A stretch of 16,990 nt of DNA from JBGCDD01 sp045105075. Its GTDB lineage: Bacteria; Pseudomonadota; Alphaproteobacteria; Rhodobacterales; Rhodobacteraceae. Shown here piece after piece: positions 7,170 through 12,915 of the stretch. Below the pieces are notes generated by a model. The model saw only the letters and a program-made list of their open reading frames with translations. It was not told the origin of the DNA and did not search any database. Both the position numbers and the translations under genes were made by a program. Each line of letters opens with the position of its first letter. The stretch's first letter is position 1. The stretch is taken from the NCBI GenBank assembly GCA_045105075.1, contig JBGCDD010000068.1, forward strand, positions 1-16,990, in the 5' to 3' direction.

Positions 7170-7625
7170 TCAGGTGATGGCTTCGAGCTTTTCTTTGCTC
7201 AGATCGCCGGGCACGATGGTGATTGGAATGGGCAAAGAACCGGCCGAACGTGACAGCTGTGTCACCAGCGGGCCGGGGCCCTTTTTATCGGTGCCCGCGC
7301 CCAGAACCAGCACGCCGATTTCGGTGTCTTCCATGATCTGGGCGATGATCTCGGGCACCGGATCGCCTTCGCGGATCACCAATTCGGGGTCGATGCTTTG
7401 CTTGTCGCGCATCCACTTGGCGAAAACCTCGAAATGGGCGTGTATCCGTTCGCGCGATTCCTCGCGCATCATCTCGCCGACGCCGATCCAGTGGTTGAAT
7501 TCATCGGGCGGAATGATCGACAGTATTTCAACGCCTCCGCCGGTATGCGCCGCACGCATCGCGGCAAAGCGCATGGCGTTCAGGCATTCGCGGCTGTCAT
7601 CGAGCACAACAAGAAACTTGCGCAT
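7170..7625 (-). CDS. Universal stress protein, UspA family
   Basis: A 151-residue single Usp domain, cytoplasmic. It starts MRKFLVVLDDSRECLNAMRF (first strand and helix), has VEILSIIPPDEFNHWIG, then REGDPVPEIIAQI and GVLVLGAGTDKKGPGPLVTQ (about 104-123), the position of the ATP-binding glycine loop. That loop only loosely fits G-x2-G-x9-G(S/T), so ATP binding is uncertain. The protein ends with ITIVPGD, as is usual for the fold. The ATG at 7625 is the start that places the first strand at the N-terminus; the longer frame to 7661 adds 12 residues that fit nothing. In many alphaproteobacteria a usp gene sits between trpS and the nifU-like gene, as here apart from inserted genes. Its exact stress role cannot be read from sequence. 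Confidence 0.9.
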   Translation of the reverse strand: MRKFLVVLDDSRECLNAMRFAAMRAAHTGGGVEILSIIPPDEFNHWIGVGEMMREESRERIHAHFEVFAKWMRDKQSIDPELVIREGDPVPEIIAQIMEDTEIGVLVLGAGTDKKGPGPLVTQLSRSAGSLPIPITIVPGDLSKEKLEAIT

Positions 7626-7644
7626 GTTTGATCCATCCCATTTG

Positions 7645-7666
7645 CGCCCAGCATGGCGCATGGGCG
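7645..7666 (-). repeat. Inverted repeat upstream of uspA
   Basis: CGCCCA (7645-7650) and TGGGCG (7661-7666) are perfect 6-base arms around a 10-base loop in the 63-base gap between the aminotransferase and uspA. No run of T follows on either strand, so a terminator is doubtful. It could be an operator or an mRNA structure. Confidence 0.3.
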
Positions 7667-7669
7667 TCA

Positions 7670-7690
7670 GACAGGCAACACCAACCTGTC
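7670..7690 (-). repeat. Inverted repeat at the aminotransferase stop codon
   Basis: GACAGG (7670-7675) and CCTGTC (7685-7690) are perfect 6-base arms around a 9-base loop, overlapping the stop codon of the aminotransferase. It is adjacent to the repeat at 7645-7666. Two stems in tandem after a stop may protect or attenuate the transcript, but there is no T-tract. Confidence 0.3.
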
Positions 7691-8555
7691 AGGGCGCGTC
7701 GCTGGCGGCCCAATCCCAATACATCTCGCGCACGCGGCGCGCGATCGGACCCATCTGATATTGGGTGTCATCAAAGGCGGAAACCGGCGTCAGTTTGGCC
7801 ATGTTGCCCGACATAAACACTTCGTCGGCTTGGGAAAAATCATCAAAGCTGAGCACGGTTTCATGCACTTTGATCCCGTCCGCGCGCATGTTGGCCATGT
7901 GGCGCGCGCGGGTGATGCCGGCCAAAAACGTGCCATTTGGAACAGGCGTGAACACCTCGCCGTCGCGGGCCATAAAGATGTTGGCGGTCGCGGTTTCGGC
8001 CACATTGCCCATCGCATCAGCGACCAGCGCGTTGTTGAACCCTTTGGATCGCGCCTCGACCAGCATGCGGGCGTTGTTGGGGTAAAGGCAGCCTGCTTTG
8101 GCGTTCACCACAGCGCAATCCAGCACGGGGCGGCGAAATTGTGTGCGCGTCAGCGTGGCCGAGGCGGTGTCGGGCGGCATCGGGATTTCTTCGAGGCAAA
8201 TGGCAAACCCGGTTTCATCGGCACTGGGCACAATTGCGCTGAGATCGCCGTGAATGCCCCAATACATCGGGCGAATATAGACCGCAGTGCCCCCGTCATA
8301 GGATTTCAGACCCTCCGTAACCAGCTCGACCATGGATTTGGTGTCGACCGTTGGGGTCAGCATCAGCGCCTCGGCGGAACGATTGACCCGGGCGCAATGC
8401 GCCTCGAGATCGGGGGTCAGGCCGTTGACGAAGCGGGCGCCGTCAAACACAGAGCTGCCCAGCCACGCACCATGATCGCTGGCTTGCATGATGGGCACGT
8501 CGGTGTCGTGCCAGGTGCCTTCAAAATAGGTGCGGATGTTCTTGCCGGTTGCCAT
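7689..8555 (-). CDS. ilvE: Class IV PLP aminotransferase, branched-chain aminotransferase type
   Basis: A 288-residue PLP enzyme of fold type IV that probably transfers amino groups between glutamate and branched-chain 2-oxo acids in the cytoplasm. Seen: SSVFDGARFVNGLTPDLEAH (34-53, equivalent to the FEG-R region), YIRPMYWG (93-100), the probable PLP lysine K153 in NAKAGCLYPNNARMLVEA, and GNVAETATANIF (183-194) with E187 near the cofactor. The start ATG at 8555 is preceded by AGGGGAGGA at good spacing; the frame extends eight codons farther but without support. The length is slightly below the usual 300 or so residues of IlvE. The substrate is less certain than the fold: D-amino-acid or (R)-amine transaminases share this fold. 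It stands between trpS and uspA, which are often adjacent in related bacteria. Confidence 0.85.
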   Translation of the reverse strand: MATGKNIRTYFEGTWHDTDVPIMQASDHGAWLGSSVFDGARFVNGLTPDLEAHCARVNRSAEALMLTPTVDTKSMVELVTEGLKSYDGGTAVYIRPMYWGIHGDLSAIVPSADETGFAICLEEIPMPPDTASATLTRTQFRRPVLDCAVVNAKAGCLYPNNARMLVEARSKGFNNALVADAMGNVAETATANIFMARDGEVFTPVPNGTFLAGITRARHMANMRADGIKVHETVLSFDDFSQADEVFMSGNMAKLTPVSAFDDTQYQMGPIARRVREMYWDWAASDAP

Positions 8556-8611
8556 TGTGTCGTCCTCCCCTTGCGGCACCCTAGGCAGAATTAGGTCAAC
8601 CGTCCAGACCT

Positions 8612-9637
8612 TTATAGAGCAGGCGGCACCATCCCTATGATGTCATAGGTCTTGCGCAGGATCGGCGCAGTGACGGCGCGGGCACGTTCGGCGCCACGGG
8701 CCAGAATGCGGTCGATTTCGCCGGTGTCATTCATCAGTCGCGCCATTTCGTTTGAAATGGGCGACAACCGGTCAACCGCCAGTTCGGCCAGCTTGGGCTT
8801 GAACGTACCAAACTGCTGCCCGCCAACCTCGGCCAGCACCTGATCAACCGACTGCTCGGACAGGGCCGCGTAGATGTTGACCAGATTGCGCGCCTCGGGG
8901 CGGTCGTCCAGCCCTTTGGCCTCAGATGGCAAGGCGTCGGGGTCAGTTTTGGCCTTGCGGATCTTTTTGGCAATCGTGTCGGCATCGTCGGTCATGTTGA
9001 TGCGGCTGGCATCGGACGGGTCGGATTTCGACATTTTCTTGGAGCCATCGCGCAGCGACATCACCCGCGTGGCCGCGCCTTCGATCACTGGCTCGGTGAT
9101 GGGAAAGAAATCGACGCCGTAGTCATGATTGAACTTGGCGGCGATGTCGCGGGTCAGCTCAAGGTGCTGTTTCTGGTCCTCGCCCACCGGCACGTGGGTG
9201 GCGTGATAAATCAGAATGTCGGCGGCCATCAAAGCGGGATAGCCAAACAAGCCAAGGCTGACTTTCTCGGTGTTCTTGCCCGCCTTGTCCTTGAATTGGG
9301 TCATCCGCTGCATCCAACCCATGCGCGCGACGCAGGAAAACACCCAGCCCAGTTGCGCATGCTCGGGCACTTGGGATTGATTGATCAGAATGGATTTTTC
9401 CGGGTCAATCCCCGATGCGATAAAGCCGGCGCACAGTTCGCGGGTGTTGTGCTGCAGGTCTTTGGGGTCCTGCCAAACTGTGATCGCGTGCAGATCAACC
9501 ATGCAATAAACCGTTTCGTAAGCATCGCCTTGCATATCCACGAACCGCTTGATTGCGCCCAGATAATTGCCCAGCGTCAACCCGCCCGAAGGCTGGATTC
9601 CCGAAAACACACGGGGGGTGAAAGAGGTCTGGCTCAT
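8612..9637 (-). CDS. trpS: Tryptophanyl-tRNA synthetase
   Basis: A class I aminoacyl-tRNA synthetase that charges tRNA-Trp. It has 341 residues, normal for the bacterial enzyme. The ATP-binding region is FSGIQPSGGLTLGNYLGA (11-28), with TLGN in the HIGH position as is usual for TrpRS. The second signature is KMSKSDPSD (201-209). VGEDQKQHLELTRDIA (151-166) and the M-D-L-H at 47-50 are also characteristic. The start ATG at 9637 has only a weak upstream purine stretch. It transcribes away from the rhomboid-like gene across a 93-base gap. TrpS next to murJ and glnD is a common alphaproteobacterial arrangement, here split by the plus-strand rhomboid gene. Confidence 0.98.
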   Translation of the reverse strand: MSQTSFTPRVFSGIQPSGGLTLGNYLGAIKRFVDMQGDAYETVYCMVDLHAITVWQDPKDLQHNTRELCAGFIASGIDPEKSILINQSQVPEHAQLGWVFSCVARMGWMQRMTQFKDKAGKNTEKVSLGLFGYPALMAADILIYHATHVPVGEDQKQHLELTRDIAAKFNHDYGVDFFPITEPVIEGAATRVMSLRDGSKKMSKSDPSDASRINMTDDADTIAKKIRKAKTDPDALPSEAKGLDDRPEARNLVNIYAALSEQSVDQVLAEVGGQQFGTFKPKLAELAVDRLSPISNEMARLMNDTGEIDRILARGAERARAVTAPILRKTYDIIGMVPPAL

Positions 9638-9730
9638 TTGATCAACTCGCGGCTGGAAGTTTGTGTGCGCCTCGCTTACCCATGGGGGGGAATGCCGTCA
9701 AGAAGCGCCACACAGCAAGGACAAGACCCG
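9638..9730. promoter_or_regulatory. Divergent intergenic region between trpS and the rhomboid-like gene
   Basis: This 93-base gap must carry promoters in both directions. On the minus strand TTGACG (9701-9696) is followed after 17 bases by TAAGCG (9678-9673), a good -35 element with a poor -10, possibly the trpS promoter. On the plus strand AAGGA stands nine bases before the rhomboid ATG. I see no T-box or trp-type leader. Confidence 0.3.
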
Positions 9731-10417
9731 ATGAACAGCGAACCGATCGAGCCTGCCGTCAATCCGCTGCCGCCTGCTGTGTCGGCGCTGTTTGTGATTA
9801 TCGTTGGGATCGAGTGTATTTTTCAGTTGGGCACCCGTGGGATTGTGGGTGGACCAGAGGCCGTGGGCTGGCGGTTGCAAGCGTTGCAGAGTTACGCGTT
9901 TTCGGCGGATATCGTGGCGTGGATGTGGGAAACCGGGCGGTGGCCGCTGGATCAGACCGTGCGGTTTGTCAGCTATCCGTTTGTGCATGCCAGCTTTACC
10001 CAAGCGCTGTTTTCCGGGGTGATTTTGCTGGCGATGGGCAAGATGGTCGCCGAAGTGTTTGGCACGGCCGCGATGTTGGTGATCTTTTTCGCCAGCGCCA
10101 TTGGCGGCGCTTTGGTCTACACGATTGTGTTGCAGGATCCCGCCCCCCTGATCGGAGCGTTCCCGCCGGTCTATGGGTTGATCGGTGGTTTCACCTTTAT
10201 TCTGTGGCGATCCTTGTCATCGGTTGGGCAAAACCAGGCGCGCGCTTTCACCCTGATTGGGTTTTTGATGGGCATCCAGCTGGTGTTTGGTCTGCTCTTT
10301 GGTCTGGACAACAGTTGGGTGGCGGATCTGTCGGGTTTTGCCGTGGGTTTTGGGCTGTCGTTTTTCCTGTCGCCCGGTGGGTGGGCGCGCATTCGCAGCC
10401 AGATCCGGCGCGAATAG
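9731..10417 (+). CDS. Rhomboid-family membrane protein without the catalytic dyad
   Basis: A 228-residue inner-membrane protein with about six hydrophobic segments (about 15-33, 84-106, 110-133, 139-159, 172-192 and 196-213). The rhomboid plan is visible: FVSYPFVHASFTQALFSGVI (79-98) corresponds to the H-x4-H-x3-N region, followed by MGKMVAEVFG. GAFPPVYGLIGG (142-153) stands where active enzymes have GxSGxxxG, and VADLSGFAVG (197-206) where they have A-H-x-G-G-F. So the catalytic Ser is F144 (or P145), the His is D199, and the second His and the Asn are Q91 and S95. It should be inactive as a protease and may bind membrane clients instead. The start ATG at 9731 has AAGGA nine bases upstream; longer frames upstream overlap trpS and are rejected. 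It converges with murJ, with two bases between stops. Confidence 0.85.
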   Translation: MNSEPIEPAVNPLPPAVSALFVIIVGIECIFQLGTRGIVGGPEAVGWRLQALQSYAFSADIVAWMWETGRWPLDQTVRFVSYPFVHASFTQALFSGVILLAMGKMVAEVFGTAAMLVIFFASAIGGALVYTIVLQDPAPLIGAFPPVYGLIGGFTFILWRSLSSVGQNQARAFTLIGFLMGIQLVFGLLFGLDNSWVADLSGFAVGFGLSFFLSPGGWARIRSQIRRE

Positions 10418-10419
10418 GC

Positions 10420-11961
10420 TCAGCTGCGCTTCATTGCGCCGCGCAGTTCGCTGAAGCGCAGCGCGCCGGTCACATGGGCCAGCGCGAAGAATACGAAACC
10501 GCCCCCTGCGACCAAAACCAGCAGCGCCAGATAACGCCAGCCCGCCATGTTCAGCAGATCATCGAGCCCCCAGGCCAAAGCCAGCAACGCGCCGCCCATA
10601 ACGATGGAAGACAGGCAAATCCGCCAAAGACGGGTGTAAAACCGGGCATCAAACCGCGCCACATCGCCCATGCTGCGCGCACCGCGTGCCAGCAAAACCA
10701 CCATCGCCCAGCCGGCCAACGTGGTGGCAATGGCGGGCGCAACCCAGCCCAGCCAAGGCGCCAAGGCCACGCCAACGACCGCATTCAAAACCATCGCGAA
10801 GAGTGCATAATGAAACGGCGACCGGGTGTCTTCGCGGGCGAAAAACAGCGGCTGTAAGATTTTTTGCAACACGAAAGCCGGCAAACCCAAACCATAAATC
10901 GCCACGGCAATTGCAATGGCGCTTGAGTCCGCCGCCGTGGTGGCGCCGCGTTCAAACAACACCGACACCAAAGCCACCGGAACCACCATCAACGCCACGG
11001 CCGAAGGGATGGTCAGCGCCAATGAAATCTCGCCCGCGCGCGACAGCGCATTGCGCGCACCGACGTCATCCTTGGCGGCCAAACGGCGCGACAAATCGGG
11101 CAAAAGCACGATGCCAACCGCGATGCCAACAACCCCCAGTGGCAGCTGGTAAAGCCGGTCTGCCGCATAAAGCCAGCCCACGGCCTTGTCGAAATAGCTG
11201 GCAATCTGTTGACCCACCAGCAGGTTAACCTGCATCACGCCGCCGGCCAAAGCGGCTGGAATGGCGATGCGCACCAGACGGCGCAGCTCGGGGCTGAAGC
11301 TGGGTTTGTGCAAACGCAACGCAAAGCCGGCCTGTGCTGCGGCGCGCCAGACCAGCACCAACTGCGCCGCGCCTGCAATCGGAATGGTCCAGATCAGCGT
11401 ACGTGCAACATCGCCGCCCAGAACCGCGGCACCGGTCATCGCCGACACCAGCAAAACATTCAGCAACACTGGCGCCGCGGCGGCGGCGGCAAAACGCCCG
11501 GTGGCATTCAGCACACCCGACAGCAAAGCCGCCAGCGAAATGAACAGGATGTAGGGAAAGGCGATGCGGCCAAATTCCACAGATAAATCAAAGCGTTCTT
11601 GCCCAGAAAAGCCACTGGCGATCCCGTAAATCAGCCACGGCATGGTGAGTTGCGCCAAAAGGGTCAGCGCAATCAGGATCGAGGCCAGACCGGAAAAAGC
11701 CTCTTGTGCGAACGCCTTTGCGTCCTCGCCGCGTTCGAGCTTTTTGGAGAACATTGGTACGAACGCCATGTTAAAAGCGCCTTCGGCAAAAAAGCGGCGG
11801 AACATATTGGGCAGGCGGAACGCAACCACATAGGCCTCGTAAAGCGGGCCGGTTCCCAGAAAACCAAGGATCATCGCATCGCGCACAAAGCCCAAAACCC
11901 GCGAGAGTAGCGTCCAGACTCCAACGGTCAGAAAGCCAGACATCAATCGGATCGGTTTCAA
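10420..11961 (-). CDS. murJ: Lipid II flippase MurJ (MviN family)
   Basis: A 513-residue polytopic inner-membrane protein of the MOP superfamily that moves lipid II to the periplasmic side for peptidoglycan synthesis. The N-terminus (MSGFLTVGVWTLLSRVLGF then VRDAMILGFLG) and FRLPNMFRRFFAEGAFNMAF (48-67) are diagnostic. About 14 hydrophobic segments follow, as in the family, including LYQLPLGVVGIAVGIVLLP. The start is TTG at 11961, giving the usual MKPIRL opening and having AAGG about eight bases upstream; the ATG at 11943 lacks such a site. An inverted repeat in the leader overlaps that ribosome-binding region. glnD-murJ-trpS is a common order, here with a plus-strand gene inserted on each side. 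The stop lies two bases from the stop of the convergent rhomboid-like gene. Confidence 0.97.
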   Translation of the reverse strand: MKPIRLMSGFLTVGVWTLLSRVLGFVRDAMILGFLGTGPLYEAYVVAFRLPNMFRRFFAEGAFNMAFVPMFSKKLERGEDAKAFAQEAFSGLASILIALTLLAQLTMPWLIYGIASGFSGQERFDLSVEFGRIAFPYILFISLAALLSGVLNATGRFAAAAAAPVLLNVLLVSAMTGAAVLGGDVARTLIWTIPIAGAAQLVLVWRAAAQAGFALRLHKPSFSPELRRLVRIAIPAALAGGVMQVNLLVGQQIASYFDKAVGWLYAADRLYQLPLGVVGIAVGIVLLPDLSRRLAAKDDVGARNALSRAGEISLALTIPSAVALMVVPVALVSVLFERGATTAADSSAIAIAVAIYGLGLPAFVLQKILQPLFFAREDTRSPFHYALFAMVLNAVVGVALAPWLGWVAPAIATTLAGWAMVVLLARGARSMGDVARFDARFYTRLWRICLSSIVMGGALLALAWGLDDLLNMAGWRYLALLVLVAGGGFVFFALAHVTGALRFSELRGAMKRS

Positions 11962-11962
11962 A

Positions 11963-12009
11963 TGCGGCGCCTTTTTTGCCTGATCTCACAAGCGCCTACA
12001 GGTGCCGCA
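11963..12009 (-). promoter_or_regulatory. Inverted repeat in the murJ leader covering its ribosome-binding site
   Basis: TGCGGCGCC (11963-11971) and GGTGCCGCA (12001-12009) are complementary at eight of nine positions, with one G-T. On the murJ transcript the downstream arm GGCGCCGCA overlaps the AAGG purine stretch and ends one base before the TTG start, so a closed stem would hide the site. The loop is long (29 bases) and includes a six-A run. This could be translational control or chance in GC-rich DNA. Confidence 0.35.
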
Positions 12010-12100
12010 ATTTTCCCATGGGTTCAAGAGCCGCGCGCGACTGTCTTGATTGGGGCGGTGCAACGCGGCATGCTCGCCCAAACTGGAAAAGAGGGCTTTG

Positions 12101-12913
12101 ATGCGCGTTTTTCATATTTTTGCTCTGATCTGCTGCGCGTTTTGGAGCACTCCGGCGCTGGCGGCAGGGCCCGAAGAAACAGTGCGTTACATCTATGTCT
12201 CGCTTGGCGGACCGGGGCGTGCCGAGGACAAAGGTCTGGCACTTCTGGAAACACCGGCGCAGCGTGGCAATTTTTTTTCCCGTCGAATGGTTGCGTTTTA
12301 TTCTGCCAACGAAACCGGCAACTGCGTTGATTTCAATTTCGCCATTCCCGGACAGGATTTTGACGCGGCGGAAATCATCCGCACTTTGCAAATTTCCAGC
12401 TCTGGTAACGCCACGCGTCAGACAGTGACGGCGCAATTCACAACATTCGGGCAACCGGCGCGGATTGAATATGATTTCATCGCCGAGGATGGGTTTTGGC
12501 GCATCGATGACATTGCCGGACCCGGCTGGCGCGTGTCGCAAATTCCATGCTCTCCTAAAACCAGCCCTGCGCCCTCGGTGGGCCTGACCGGATATTGTTA
12601 CCAGACGCCGTCGGACACCTTGAAGCTGGAACTGTCCAGAAACGGGCAGGGGCGGTTTTCGCTCAGCAGTTGGCAATCCGGCGGCCACAGCTGCGGCGCA
12701 GATGGTCCGCTGGCTCCGGTGCAGGGGGGCTGGATGTTTCAGGACGGCGATTGTCAGTTGCGGATTGAATCGATGGCCGATGGAGCCTTGCGGCTGAATG
12801 ATCCTGATTTCAAATGCAAATTCAGGTATTGCGGGCAGCGCGCCAGCCTGGATGGTCTTATGTTTGCGCCCAACACCCAGCTGGCTTGTACACAGATGAG
12901 ACGCAATAATTAG
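12101..12913 (+). CDS. Exported DUF3828-type protein with cysteine-rich C-terminal domain
   Basis: A 270-residue secreted protein of unknown function. The signal peptide ends near ALA/A (21-22). Residues about 24-148 fit the DUF3828 pattern (NTF2-like fold): ETVRYIYVSL, FYSANETGNCVDFNFAIPGQ (66-85), a strand-rich TVTAQFTTFGQPARIEYDFI (108-127) and the closing EDGFWRIDDI (129-138). Residues about 160-263 form a second domain beginning GLTGYCYQTP, with Cys at 166, 198, 218, 239, 244 and 263; together with C75 and C150 this suggests disulfides in the periplasm. I do not recognise the second domain. The ATG at 12101 has GAGGG six bases upstream and places the signal peptide at the N-terminus; a longer frame from 12050 is rejected. 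It diverges from murJ (139-base gap) and converges with glnD with two bases between stops. Confidence 0.8.
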   Translation: MRVFHIFALICCAFWSTPALAAGPEETVRYIYVSLGGPGRAEDKGLALLETPAQRGNFFSRRMVAFYSANETGNCVDFNFAIPGQDFDAAEIIRTLQISSSGNATRQTVTAQFTTFGQPARIEYDFIAEDGFWRIDDIAGPGWRVSQIPCSPKTSPAPSVGLTGYCYQTPSDTLKLELSRNGQGRFSLSSWQSGGHSCGADGPLAPVQGGWMFQDGDCQLRIESMADGALRLNDPDFKCKFRYCGQRASLDGLMFAPNTQLACTQMRRNN

Positions 12914-12915
12914 CT

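Noticed and set aside
7267..7300. Possible frame problem in the UspA glycine loop
   Set aside because: The loop is a loose match to the ATP-binding pattern, but the frame is intact and many Usp proteins do not bind ATP.
9125..9730. Upstream extension of the rhomboid frame across trpS
   Set aside because: It runs antisense through trpS, has no recognisable domain, and a ribosome-binding site supports the ATG at 9731.
9661..10857. 398-codon plus-strand frame overlapping rhomboid and murJ
   Set aside because: It is a frame shadow across two clear genes, with low-complexity composition and no family features.
11964..11977. GGCGCC palindrome followed by six T on the plus strand, terminator-like
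   Set aside because: The palindrome has no loop, so it cannot form a proper hairpin, and it lies between divergent starts where no plus-strand transcript should end.
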